Assembly (NCBI RefSeq): GCF_013520985.1
Contig: NZ_JACDTY010000013.1
Coordinates: 1-64,000, forward strand
DNA from: Mesorhizobium neociceri
GTDB taxonomy: Bacteria; Pseudomonadota; Alphaproteobacteria; Rhizobiales; Rhizobiaceae
DNA: 64,000 nucleotides
Direction: 5' to 3'
The position numbers and the translations under genes are program-made. Under the pieces are notes generated by a model. The model was given only the letters and a program-made list of their open reading frames with translations, searched no databases and had not been told where the DNA came from. Within the stretch, counting starts at the first letter, position 1. Each line of letters opens with the position of its first letter. This document shows, in pieces, positions 41,311 through 49,631 of the stretch.

Positions 41311-43086
41311 ATGACCGATTCCCGCGCCCGCGATATCCTGTCCCGCCAGTCCGAGCTCGAAACCGAGCGCTGCCAATATGAGGCGGTGTGGGAGCAGGTG
41401 GCGGAATTCTGCGATCCCGATGCGCCCGACGTCTGGAGCGGCCCCAGGACCGGCGGGCCGGACTCGCAGGCCGAGCGGCAGGAGCGGCGCGGTTCTCGCG
41501 TCTACGCCAACACCATCAACTCGGCCGCCAACCGGCTGGCCGCCGGGCTGGAAAGCCTGATCATTCCGCAGTCGGAAAAATGGCACGGGCTGACCACCGC
41601 CGAAATGAACGACGAGGAGACCGACGAGGAAAAGGAATGGGCGGAGGGCTTGCGCGATTTCCTGTTTGCTCTGCGCTATTCCGCCAACTCCAACTTCGTG
41701 CCGGCAACGCAGGCCTGCCTGCGCAATGTCGTGCGCTATGGTCCCGCCTATCTTTATGCCGAGGAAGGCTTTGGCGGCACACTGATCCGCTATGCCTCGA
41801 TCCCCGTCGTCGAGGGTTATCTTGCCCGCAACCGCTGGGGCCAGGTCGATATTTTCCACCGCCGCTATGAGCGCACGGCAAGGCAGGCGGCGCAGCTGCT
41901 GGGCTACGACAAACTGCCGGCGCGGATCAAAATGCTGGTCGACGATCCCGCCAAATGCGAGACCAAGATCTCGCTGATCCAGTGCATCCAGCCGCGCGAC
42001 GAGCGCAAGATGTACCGACTGTCGGGCGCCTACCAGTATCTCGATACGGCATTCGCTTCCTATCACGTCATCGAGGACGAGGAAGAGATCGTCAGGGAAA
42101 GCGGCTTTCGTTCCTTCCCGGTGTCGACCTTCAACTGGCGCCGCTACGAGGGCGATCCCTATGGCATCTCGCCGACCATCGAGGCGCTGACCACGGTGCG
42201 CGAGGAAAACGCCGTGCGCCGCTCCGGCCTGCGCGCGCTGCAGCAGATCACCGATCCGGCCACGGCGTCGAAGGCCAGGCTGGACTATGTGCCGGTGCTC
42301 AACCCCGGCGAGAATTATCCGGGCCTGATCGACGACAATGGAAGGCCGCTGATCCAGCCGATCGCGACCGGACAGAACCCGACCTATGCCTTCAATTATG
42401 CGGCCAGCCGGGCGGAGGAAATCCGCGACATGATGTTCGTCAACCTGTTCCAGACGCTGGTGCAGAACCCGCAGATGACGGCGACCGAAGCCTTGATCCG
42501 CCAGGAGGAAAAGGGCGCGCTGCTCGGCCCCTCGGGCTCGATCATCCAGGCGGGTTTTGCCAGCAATCTCGACCGCGAGCTCGGCATTCTCGAGGACAAG
42601 GGCCTCTATGACGAGGACAGCCGCTTCGCGCCGCCGGAAAGCCTCGCCGGCAAGGCGGTGCGGCCGACCTTCACCGGCCCGCTCGATGTGCTCAGGCGTT
42701 CGGCCGAAGCGCGCGACACCATCCAGGTGGTGACGACGGCCATGCAGATGGCGCAGTTCGATCCCGGCATCATGGACAATATCGATGGCGACGAAGCGCT
42801 GAAGATCGTGCAAAGCGCCGGCCGCAGCCCGCAGCGCATCTTTCGCCGCAAGGAGGAGGTGGACGGTCTGCGCGATGCGAGAGCCAAGGCGCAGACCGCG
42901 CAGGCCGGCATGGCGGCGATCGCCTCCGCCGGCAAGGTCGCCAAGGATGCCGTGCCGGCGGCAGTGCAGGCACGCGACAGCGGCCTGCTCGACGGTCTGC
43001 AGGGACTGCTCGGCGGACAGGCGCCGGCTGGTGAAGCAGGCGGGCAAGCGACGGCCGTGCCGGCCGCGCCGGGGCAGGGCGCATGA
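41311..43086 (+). CDS. Phage portal (head-tail connector) protein, T7 gp8-like
   Basis: A 591-residue protein, normal for podovirus connectors. Family features: RARDILSRQSELETERCQYE at the N-terminus, RVYANTINSAANRLAAGLES-LIIPQSEKWHGL, FVPATQACLRNVVRYGPAYL, the crown region (FPVSTFNWRRYEGDPYGISP, GLRALQQITDPA) and MTATEALIRQEEKGALLGPS. The last ~60 residues are Ala/Gly/Gln-rich. It forms the dodecameric ring for DNA entry and exit. Its stop overlaps the next gene. Confidence 0.9.
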   Translation: MTDSRARDILSRQSELETERCQYEAVWEQVAEFCDPDAPDVWSGPRTGGPDSQAERQERRGSRVYANTINSAANRLAAGLESLIIPQSEKWHGLTTAEMNDEETDEEKEWAEGLRDFLFALRYSANSNFVPATQACLRNVVRYGPAYLYAEEGFGGTLIRYASIPVVEGYLARNRWGQVDIFHRRYERTARQAAQLLGYDKLPARIKMLVDDPAKCETKISLIQCIQPRDERKMYRLSGAYQYLDTAFASYHVIEDEEEIVRESGFRSFPVSTFNWRRYEGDPYGISPTIEALTTVREENAVRRSGLRALQQITDPATASKARLDYVPVLNPGENYPGLIDDNGRPLIQPIATGQNPTYAFNYAASRAEEIRDMMFVNLFQTLVQNPQMTATEALIRQEEKGALLGPSGSIIQAGFASNLDRELGILEDKGLYDEDSRFAPPESLAGKAVRPTFTGPLDVLRRSAEARDTIQVVTTAMQMAQFDPGIMDNIDGDEALKIVQSAGRSPQRIFRRKEEVDGLRDARAKAQTAQAGMAAIASAGKVAKDAVPAAVQARDSGLLDGLQGLLGGQAPAGEAGGQATAVPAAPGQGA

Positions 43087-43406
43087 GCGGCAAACGCTTC
43101 GCCCGTTCGGGACAAGCCGGCGGTCCCGCCAAGGCGCGCGACGCGCTGACCAAGGCTTACCTCAGGGTCTTCTCCGGCGAGGACGGCGAAATGGTGCTGG
43201 CCGATCTCGCGGCAACCGTCGGCTACTACCGCCGCCCGTCCTATGGCGAATGGATGGCCAGGACCAGGACGCCCGCTGGCTTCGAGCTGCACAGTGCCTT
43301 GAGCAATGCGCGCGCCGAAGTGGTGCAGCACATCATGGGGTTTCTGACGCTGGACGAGGCGCAGCTGGCGGCGCTGGAGAAAGCGGCGAGGGCGGAGGAG
43401 GGGTAG
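43083..43406 (+). CDS. Small phage protein (Bbp19-like)
   Basis: A 107-residue protein with LRVFSGEDGEMVLADLAATV-GYYRRPSYG, the pattern of the small Bbp19-like family located after portal genes in podophages of Bordetella and others. It overlaps the portal stop by 4 bases. Function unknown. The 189 bases that follow hold no clear gene. Confidence 0.65.
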   Translation: MSGKRFARSGQAGGPAKARDALTKAYLRVFSGEDGEMVLADLAATVGYYRRPSYGEWMARTRTPAGFELHSALSNARAEVVQHIMGFLTLDEAQLAALEKAARAEEG

Positions 43407-43595
43407 GGCGAACCGGAGGCGCGAGGCACCCCCCTCTGGCCTGCCGGCCTTGCTGTCGAGCGTCTCGCTGGTTCCTAAAAAACGCCCGATCCGACAAACC
43501 CGCGAACGCGACAGCCCGCGTGCGTGCGACCCGGCCGTGCCGTGACCACCGCCGCGCGCGCTTTTGTTCAAAGCCGGTTGGGCAGGGAACAGCCA

Positions 43596-46019
43596 ATGGT
43601 ACACATCATCCCCCTCTCAGTTGCCCAGCGCCGACGCGATGCCGATGCCTCGCCGGTGAGCGGAGCGGCGCAACAGCTCGACGGCTACTGGCAAGAGGTG
43701 GCCGTACGCCACGAGCAGCGCCAGGCGCAGCAGCAGGCCTTCGACACCGAGATTGCAGCCCGCAGGCTGAGCGGCGAGATTGCCAGGGCCGAAGCCGAGG
43801 CCGTGGCGGGCGCCTCGGCCGACGGCGCTGGCCTGCACGAGGCCGTCTACGGAGCGGTCGATCCGCACACCGGCCAAGCGGTGAAGGCCGGCCAGTTCGA
43901 CACGCTGTTTGATAGTTTCCTGGATCAGTCCCCAGCCGATCTGCGCCCTGGCCTTGCCGAGCGCAGAGAAGCGCTGCGCGCGGCAGGCTCGGCGCGCACG
44001 GCGATGCAGCAGCTCCAGCGCCGCAAGGACTATGAACGGGCACAAGTCGACACGGCGCTGCAAACCAACGCCATCGCCATCGGCAAGGCCAACCCCGGCG
44101 ACCACGTCACCTTCGAAGCGGCCAGACAGGACGGGCTCGACCTCATCGACAAGATGGGGGTCGATCCGGGGATCCGGCAACAGCTGGTGAAAGACTGGTT
44201 CAGCACCGCCGCCAAGGTGCGGTTCGAGGCGTTGATTGCCAAGGATCCGAAACGCGCGCTGGCGATATTTGGTGTCGGCATGCCGGCCGCCGGCAGCGAG
44301 ACCGCCGGCGATAGCGCGCAGGGCCGTTTCTTGTCGGATGGCCCAACGATGGCCGGCGGAAAAGAAGGCCGCGTTGGCACGCAGACTCCGGATGAACGCA
44401 TCGCACAGGCGTTCAGGGACGACCTTCCGCAACAGGAACAGGAAGCGCTGGCCCTAAAGGCAAAGGTGGCCAAGTTCTCTCAGGACATCGAGACGCGCGT
44501 CGCGATCGGTCGCGCCGAGGCGGACGCGCCAGACGAGATCGCACGCACGGGCGCCTATTCCGGCGCAATGCCGGGCAAGGATGCCTACAGGATCATCTAT
44601 GGCCTCGACGAGGGCGACAGGCGCCGGCAGGTTTTCGAATGGCGGGCCGATGTCGGGAAGAAGATTTTCGACATGAGGACCATGTCGAACCAGGCGATCA
44701 ATGCCGCCGTGGTCAATGCCGAGCCGGGGCCGGACGCTTCACCAGCGGATCAGGCGAACCAAGAGACAACAGCCGTCGCGGCAAAGCTGGTCTTTGAGAA
44801 GCGGCAGGTTGCCTCGGGTGACTACGTCAGCGGATTGTCTCCAAAGATCGCCGGAGGCTGGGAAGCCGTGTTTGGCAATGAGCCTTCGAATCCGGGGAGC
44901 TACGATCCTGACCTTTACGATCAGACGATAGCCTTGTCCGTCGCCCAGCAAAAAGCATTGGGCATCGAAGATGAAAATCTTCAGCCCATACCGTTTTCCA
45001 ACCTGCTCAAGCTTGCCGAACAGCGCGACAGCGGAAGCGTGGACTTCATGGACAACTACGCCAAGGCAAGCGAGTTGTTCGCGCGCACGAAAGATCCAGT
45101 CGCGCGAGCAGCTCTGGTCCGGGAATTGGATGATGCCGGCCTGGGCGGGATACTCCCCGGCGGCAAGCCTGGCCTTTCAGCGGGCGAGGTGTTTCGAGCT
45201 GACGCCAAAGCCCTTGGCAAGAAGATAGCCAATGTCGGGATTGGTGTAGCCAACGCAAACGATTGGGTTGCCTACGGCATGTCCGGAGGAACGATCAGCC
45301 CTCCAGATTACAAGGGTGCCTACTACGAGCCTTCAAACAATACCGAGAAGGTGATGATGCGTCAGATAGATGACGCATTGGGCTGGGCGATACCGATGCC
45401 CGGGGTTGGTAGAGCCGTCGAGAGCGCAATACCGCGTGCGATTGAGCGGATTGGCGCCGTGGCGGCGGAACGCGCCGAAAACACCATCGCCACCAAACAC
45501 CTCGCGCGTCCTGAGGTGACAGATACCTTAGTCCCGGAAGCTGCGTCCGGCCAAACTCCCGTGGAGACGTCAGGCAGCGGGAAAGCGGCGCCAGTTCAGC
45601 CGACGGCGGAGAAAGGATCTGCAGATATGGCACTGACGCCTATGGATGTACCGGCGAAACAGAAGCGTCCATTTGGATGGGACTACCCGGCTATTCCTGA
45701 TTATGATCTCGAGACTGGCTTGCTTTTTGTTGATACCGCCGGCGATCGTCTCGCTGCTCGGCTTACCGCTGGAAGACGAAAATACAAAGGGGCCGACAAA
45801 GGATTGAATTTTGATCAATTCAGGTCGCTGGCGAACAGCATGGGCGTGTCGGAAATAGAAACTAAAACGCCGGCGGAATTGCGAGAGATAGCAAAAGATC
45901 CAGAAGCGTTCCCTGTGGGAGGTATTGGAATAAATCCAGAAACTGGAAATTTGCGGATAGTTCTTAGGGGTGATCTATCGGATCGGGGGAAGTTGGTGAC
46001 AATCTCTCCCATGAGATAA
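43596..46019 (+). CDS. Ejection-protein paralogue 1, C-terminus lost by frameshift
   Basis: An 807-residue protein (start MVHIIPLSVAQRRRDADASP). It is a paralogue of 55492-58539: GLHEAVYGAVDPHTGQAVKA against GLHDAMYGQVDPHTGKVVKP, EALRAAGSARTAMQQ against EALRAAGSLRMARRQ, and GFDLI/GLDLIDKMG-type blocks. It lacks the transglycosylase insert of the other copy. The last ~150 residues are unrelated (FGWDYPAIPDYDLETGLLFV, NFDQFRSLANSMGVSEIETK, GIGINPETGNLRIVLRGDLS) and end SPMR. Directly behind, another frame encodes SHEISH (see 45985-46114), so a metallopeptidase-like tip seems to have been cut off. Role inferred: internal virion protein with a toxin tip. Confidence 0.72.
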   Translation: MVHIIPLSVAQRRRDADASPVSGAAQQLDGYWQEVAVRHEQRQAQQQAFDTEIAARRLSGEIARAEAEAVAGASADGAGLHEAVYGAVDPHTGQAVKAGQFDTLFDSFLDQSPADLRPGLAERREALRAAGSARTAMQQLQRRKDYERAQVDTALQTNAIAIGKANPGDHVTFEAARQDGLDLIDKMGVDPGIRQQLVKDWFSTAAKVRFEALIAKDPKRALAIFGVGMPAAGSETAGDSAQGRFLSDGPTMAGGKEGRVGTQTPDERIAQAFRDDLPQQEQEALALKAKVAKFSQDIETRVAIGRAEADAPDEIARTGAYSGAMPGKDAYRIIYGLDEGDRRRQVFEWRADVGKKIFDMRTMSNQAINAAVVNAEPGPDASPADQANQETTAVAAKLVFEKRQVASGDYVSGLSPKIAGGWEAVFGNEPSNPGSYDPDLYDQTIALSVAQQKALGIEDENLQPIPFSNLLKLAEQRDSGSVDFMDNYAKASELFARTKDPVARAALVRELDDAGLGGILPGGKPGLSAGEVFRADAKALGKKIANVGIGVANANDWVAYGMSGGTISPPDYKGAYYEPSNNTEKVMMRQIDDALGWAIPMPGVGRAVESAIPRAIERIGAVAAERAENTIATKHLARPEVTDTLVPEAASGQTPVETSGSGKAAPVQPTAEKGSADMALTPMDVPAKQKRPFGWDYPAIPDYDLETGLLFVDTAGDRLAARLTAGRRKYKGADKGLNFDQFRSLANSMGVSEIETKTPAELREIAKDPEAFPVGGIGINPETGNLRIVLRGDLSDRGKLVTISPMR

Positions 46020-46114
46020 GCCATTTAATATATAAAAGGATCAGATCGGTGATAGATTTCTGCGGCGGGCGACTTTGGAGCCAGCTTGCATTAAGTTCCG
46101 ATCAGGCCAATTGA
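45985..46114 (+). pseudogene. Out-of-frame C-terminal remnant with HExxH motif
   Basis: From the five-G run at 45985-45989, the frame shifted by one base reads GEVGDNLSHEISHLIYKRIR and stays open to TGA 46112-46114 (about 42 codons). HEISH is an HExxH zinc-site motif in the right helix context. Adding one G to the run joins it to the upstream protein as ...LSDRG-EVGDNLSHEISH, so one base was probably lost, or the site slips. Confidence 0.55.
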
Positions 46115-46183
46115 GGGGGATTGCAACTTGAGATTGATTTGATCATGCTTTGGTCTCACTTACTAAGTGTCGGATAGGGCGGC

Positions 46184-46684
46184 ATGGCTAAGAAGAAGTC
46201 GAAGAAAGACGAACCGGTGAGCGAGGACGCGCGGCTCGCTTACAGCTGGGACTTCGTACAGGCCGCCTGGGTTTGGCGCCTGAGGACCTGCGATCCAGCG
46301 GAGAAGCCGGCGCTACAAGCCAAGGCCGACCAGCGCGCACAGATTCAGGAGGAAGTGCACCGCCGCCTGGGATGGGAGGTGCGCTGGTTTCCTTCTTTCC
46401 ATGAAACCCTCGATCTCGATGAGATGGAGCGAAGCGTTATGGGGGAACATACGCCGGCAGGGGCGGCCTTGCGCGTCGAACTCGGGCTGCCATACGGGCT
46501 GGACAGGGTGCCAACCGAAGAAGAGCGCATTCTGGCCGAGATCGGGGATGGCTACATGACACCGGCCCAGCGAAAACGGTTGCGATATCTGCGCAAGCAT
46601 CGCGAGCAGGACCAGATTGCAACTGAGTTGATACCCATTTGCGGTGAAAAATATTCAATGAGAGTGCAGGAGTACACTCGTTAA
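46184..46684 (+). CDS. Hypothetical protein, possible immunity partner of paralogue 1
   Basis: A 166-residue hydrophilic protein starting MAKKKSKKDEPVSEDARLAY. SWDFVQAAWVWRLRTCDPAE and the C-terminal MTPAQRKRLRYLRKHREQDQ are its clearest features. I recognise no family. Its place directly downstream of the frameshifted toxin-like tip, as the only plus-strand gene before the host-type repeat, is what would be expected of the cognate immunity gene; this is inference from position only. Confidence 0.5.
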   Translation: MAKKKSKKDEPVSEDARLAYSWDFVQAAWVWRLRTCDPAEKPALQAKADQRAQIQEEVHRRLGWEVRWFPSFHETLDLDEMERSVMGEHTPAGAALRVELGLPYGLDRVPTEEERILAEIGDGYMTPAQRKRLRYLRKHREQDQIATELIPICGEKYSMRVQEYTR

Positions 46685-46756
46685 GCGAGGCAGTGGAACT
46701 AATATGGGACGCCCAGCATCGAGGAATGTCGCGCTGCCCTTCATCCCCCTGCCGGG

Positions 46757-46790
46757 ACCTTCTCCCCGTGAGCGGGGAGAAGGGGGCGCC
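46757..46790. repeat. Solo family B hairpin
   Basis: ACCTTCTCCCCGTGAGCGGG-GAGAAGG-type hairpin without the long tail. It sits between convergent genes and may act as a terminator. Confidence 0.6.
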
Positions 46791-46795
46791 AGTCC

Positions 46796-47113
46796 TCAAT
46801 AATCGCCGTTGTAGTACCGGTCGTCGCAGGGCGCGGTGTAGATGCGGCCGCGGCGGTCCTGGTAGCGGCAGAGCTGTTCGCCGCGGCGCTGCGGCGTGGT
46901 CGACTGGCCGATGACGGCGCCGAGCAGGGCGCCGCCGGCGGCGCCCACGACCGTGCTTTCGGTGTTGCCGCCCAGCGCCTGGCCGGCCAGCGCGCCGACA
47001 CCGCCGCCGATGAGCGCGCCGGTGGTTGCCCTCTGCTGCTGTTCGGTCTGTGTCGCGCAGCCTGCCAGAGCGGCAGTCATGAGCACGGCGGCAATGGCTT
47101 GTCTGATGATCAT
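46796..47113 (-). CDS. Glycine-zipper lipoprotein
   Basis: About 105 residues from ATG 47113 after a good AAAGGAG site. The lipobox is in IAAVLMTAALAGCATQ (Cys near residue 19). A glycine zipper follows (TGALIGGGVGALAGQALGG, then VVGAAGGALLGAVIG), and the C-terminus has the paired Cys segment LCRYQDRRGRIYTAPCDDRY. This is the common rhizobial YMGG/17-kDa-antigen-like outer-membrane lipoprotein. It is host-like cargo inside the prophage, on the minus strand. Confidence 0.85.
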   Translation of the reverse strand: MIIRQAIAAVLMTAALAGCATQTEQQQRATTGALIGGGVGALAGQALGGNTESTVVGAAGGALLGAVIGQSTTPQRRGEQLCRYQDRRGRIYTAPCDDRYYNGDY

Positions 47114-47312
47114 CTTGGAACTCCTTTGAAGCCCCAAACGCGGATTGGAGCGAATGGTTGCCAGTTGCTGGCGCATTGCGGCCAAACGGCGGCACGCCGG
47201 CTCACGAAATGAGACATGGTTTCTCAGGCCTTGAAGATGATGGTCGCCAAAGCGGAAACGCCTTGCGCGAACAAAACGATAGCGCCTCGGCTTGAATCCG
47301 TTTGAGAAGCAG

Positions 47313-47714
47313 CTACGCCGCCTCGTTGCGCATCGCCTTTTTCGCGGCGGCGGTCAGAAATCCAGACCGGCTGTAGCCATGGCGTTCTGCATATTGATCG
47401 ATCTGGCTAAGGACATCTTCGGGGATGGTGACGTTGACGCGCACCACCTTGGTTGCCTCGGCTTTCAGGGCAACCAGGATGGCGACACCGCTGAGATTGT
47501 CCTTGTCCGACATGACATCTTCCAGGGACGATGGCTCAGGAATGGCTTCGCCATCCTCGACCAGACCCTCGACATGGAAGGCCAGTGCCTCCTCGGCCAT
47601 GCCGCGGGCGTCGTCCAGGCTGATGCCGGCAGTGATCACGCCCGGAAAATCGGGAAAGGACACGCCGAAGTCGCTGTCCGCTTCCTTGTGGATCAGTCCG
47701 ATGTAGTGACGCAT
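47313..47714 (-). CDS. hicB: HicB antitoxin
   Basis: A 133-residue protein from ATG 47714 (MRHYIGLIHKEADSDFGVSF). The HicB degraded RNase H fold is seen in FGVSFPDFPGVITAGISLDD-ARGMAEEALAFHVEGLVEDG, and the C-terminus has a ribbon-helix-helix-type DNA-binding part (VVRVNVTIPEDVLSQIDQYA-ERHGYSRSGFLTAAAKKAM). It should neutralise HicA and repress the operon through the palindrome at 47911. The start is 5 bases after the hicA stop. Confidence 0.88.
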   Translation of the reverse strand: MRHYIGLIHKEADSDFGVSFPDFPGVITAGISLDDARGMAEEALAFHVEGLVEDGEAIPEPSSLEDVMSDKDNLSGVAILVALKAEATKVVRVNVTIPEDVLSQIDQYAERHGYSRSGFLTAAAKKAMRNEAA

Positions 47715-47719
47715 TGCCC

Positions 47720-47908
47720 TTACCTCAGCTTCAGGCCGGATTGCTTTTCGATGCTTTTCAGCGTGCCGATTGGAATATCGCGCTTGGGATGCGGAACCGT
47801 CACCCGGCCCGGCCTGGTCGGGTGCTTGAACTGGGCGTGACTGCCTTTCCGGGCCACCTCGTACCAGCCATCCGCCAGCAACCTGTCGATGACATCGGCA
47901 CTCTTCAT
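47720..47908 (-). CDS. hicA: HicA toxin
   Basis: A 62-residue mRNA interferase of standard length: MKSADVIDRLLADGWYEVAR, then the catalytic-His motif KGSHAQFKHPTRPGRVTVPH and IPIGTLKSIEKQSGL. The upstream continuation to 47962 is possible, but ATG 47908 matches the family. It cleaves mRNA, probably on or off the ribosome, when free of HicB. Confidence 0.88.
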   Translation of the reverse strand: MKSADVIDRLLADGWYEVARKGSHAQFKHPTRPGRVTVPHPKRDIPIGTLKSIEKQSGLKLR

Positions 47909-47910
47909 GT

Positions 47911-47926
47911 TGTGTATAGATACACA
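47911..47926. promoter_or_regulatory. Operator palindrome of hicAB
   Basis: TGTGTAT-AG-ATACACA, a perfect 7-bp inverted repeat two bases upstream of the hicA start codon. It overlaps the probable -10 region on the minus strand, as expected for HicB autorepression. Its closeness to ATG 47908 suggests a very short or leaderless 5' end. Confidence 0.6.
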
Positions 47927-48000
47927 CAATTGGCCTGACTGTCCATCTGTAGTTTGACTCATAAGTCGAGAAAATTCCCCCTAAAGATTGGAGAAATGCC

Positions 48001-48573
48001 ATGACCCGAGGTCTTCCCCGGACGCTGTCGCGTGCCGCATCACGCGAGGCCGGACTTGCCCCGCCCAAATTCGGCCTCAAGGCCGTAACCACAGGGCAGG
48101 GCGGATCGTACCGCACCGTCTTAACCCTTGCCGGCATGCAGGTGCCGGTGGCTGACGCGCTGGCCTATGCCAGCCAGAAACTGTTCGATTTCGTCGACGG
48201 CAAGGTACGCATCAAGGGCGGAACGGCCAGGCTGCAATTCGCCGTGCCTACGCCGCGCGCGTCGACCATCAACGACAATGCCGCGCTGACCTGGTCGCTC
48301 GGCTCCGCCGCGGCATCGAGCGCGACGCTTTCCGGCCCCATGGTGAATGTGCTGGCTTCCACGGCCCGTACGCTGGACGGCGTGGGTGCGACGCTGTCCA
48401 CGGCTTCGACCGCCGATGTCGCTGCCGCTGTGACGCTGGACGGCACGGTGACGCCGGTCGACCTCTACCTCAACCTCGCTTTTGCCACCGGCACGGACAT
48501 CGATGCCGACGGCACGCTGGCGGTGACGGGAACGATCACGCTGCTGTGGGAGAACTGGGGCGATAACGCGTAG
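48001..48573 (+). CDS. Phage protein of unknown function (structural neighbourhood)
   Basis: A 190-residue protein starting MTRGLPRTLSRAASREAGLA. After a basic start it is beta-rich and Ala/Thr/Ser-rich (LTLAGMQVPVADALAYASQK, GTARLQFAVPTPRASTIND, LAVTGTITLLWENWGDNA). Similar proteins sit between portal and scaffold genes of rhizobial podophage-like prophages; a capsid decoration or head-completion role is possible but unproven. Confidence 0.6.
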   Translation: MTRGLPRTLSRAASREAGLAPPKFGLKAVTTGQGGSYRTVLTLAGMQVPVADALAYASQKLFDFVDGKVRIKGGTARLQFAVPTPRASTINDNAALTWSLGSAAASSATLSGPMVNVLASTARTLDGVGATLSTASTADVAAAVTLDGTVTPVDLYLNLAFATGTDIDADGTLAVTGTITLLWENWGDNA

Positions 48574-48589
48574 GCGTTGAAACTGCTAA

Positions 48590-48614
48590 TCTCCCCCCAA
48601 GTGGGGGAGATCGG
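48590..48614. repeat. Family A half element (hairpin only)
   Basis: AATCTCCCCCCAAGTGGGGG-AGATCGG-type hairpin alone, between the 48001 gene and the scaffold gene. Confidence 0.75.
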
Positions 48615-48675
48615 TAGCTTCGCCGCCGGCGCCTTACCAACGACAACTCCAGAACCTCAACACAAGGAAAACAAC

Positions 48676-49587
48676 ATGACAGATCTGGCAGACGCCGGGT
48701 CCGTGGCGGCGCGTGCGCAGCCGGCGGGCAACCCAGTACGGCCACCGGCAGGTGCGAATAACGGGTCCGCCGCGCCTCCGGCCAAAAGTTGGTTTGACGG
48801 TCTTTCCGAAGGCAACCGCAAGCTCGCTGAAGCCAAGGGCTGGACCAAGGCCGAAAACCTCGATCGGGTTTTCAACTCCTATGCGGAGCTGGAGCGGCAG
48901 CAGGGCGAAAGCCTGCGCATTCCCGCCGCCGACGCATCCCCGGAAGACTGGCAGAAATTTCATGCCCGGCTGCCCGAGACCATGCGTCCGCTGACATCGC
49001 CCGACAAGGTCGAGTACAGGCGACCGGATGGCCTGCCTGAAAACTTCGCCTATTCGGACGAGCTTGCCCAGGCGTCCAAGGCCTGGGCGGTCGAGGCCGG
49101 CGCCACGCCCAAGGTGGCGCAGGCCTATCACGACCGCTTCGTCGGCTACATGGCCGAGCAGGCCGCGCGCCAGGAAGTCGCGCTTGCCCGCTCGGTCGAG
49201 GCCACTCACGACGATCTCGTGCGCGACTGGGGACCGACCGACAGCGATGGCTTTCGCCAGAAGCTGGAGGTCGCCAACCGGGCGATGAAGAAGCTCGGCC
49301 TGGTCGATGCCTACAAGGCCAAGGGCATCCTTCTGCCTGACGGGGCGTTGACCGATCCGCAGATCGCCAAGGCGTTCCACGCCGTCGGCGAGGCGATGTT
49401 CAGGGAAGACACGATCGACGGCGGTACGGCTTTGAGTGGCGGCAATCCGTTCAAACGCAACGCAACTGGTGACCGCAACATTTCGGCGATATCAGCCCTT
49501 GTCAAAAGCGACCCCGCCCGCGCCCGGCGGCTCGCGCGGGAAGCGGGTGAAAACCCGGATCTATGGATGCCGAACAACCCGCTCTGA
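48676..49587 (+). CDS. Phage scaffolding protein (T7 gp9-like)
   Basis: A 303-residue protein directly upstream of the capsid gene. It is acidic and helical: a low-complexity N-terminus, KSWFDGLSEGNRKLAEAKGW, VFNSYAELERQQGESLRIPA, then PDGLPENFAYSDELAQASKA-WAVEAGATPKVAQAYHDRFV and a C-terminal GGNPFKRNATGDRNISAISA-LVKSDPARA typical of podovirus scaffolds. It guides procapsid assembly and is then removed. ATG 48676 has AAGGAAAACAAC upstream. Confidence 0.8.
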   Translation: MTDLADAGSVAARAQPAGNPVRPPAGANNGSAAPPAKSWFDGLSEGNRKLAEAKGWTKAENLDRVFNSYAELERQQGESLRIPAADASPEDWQKFHARLPETMRPLTSPDKVEYRRPDGLPENFAYSDELAQASKAWAVEAGATPKVAQAYHDRFVGYMAEQAARQEVALARSVEATHDDLVRDWGPTDSDGFRQKLEVANRAMKKLGLVDAYKAKGILLPDGALTDPQIAKAFHAVGEAMFREDTIDGGTALSGGNPFKRNATGDRNISAISALVKSDPARARRLAREAGENPDLWMPNNPL

Positions 49588-49631
49588 TCCCGAGCTACCC
49601 GCCACCAACCCAACCTCAAAGGAAGTGAAAA

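Noticed and set aside
41035-43047. A 670-codon open frame on the minus strand over the portal gene
   Set aside because: Low-complexity His/Arg/Leu composition without any motif; the plus strand encodes a recognisable portal protein.
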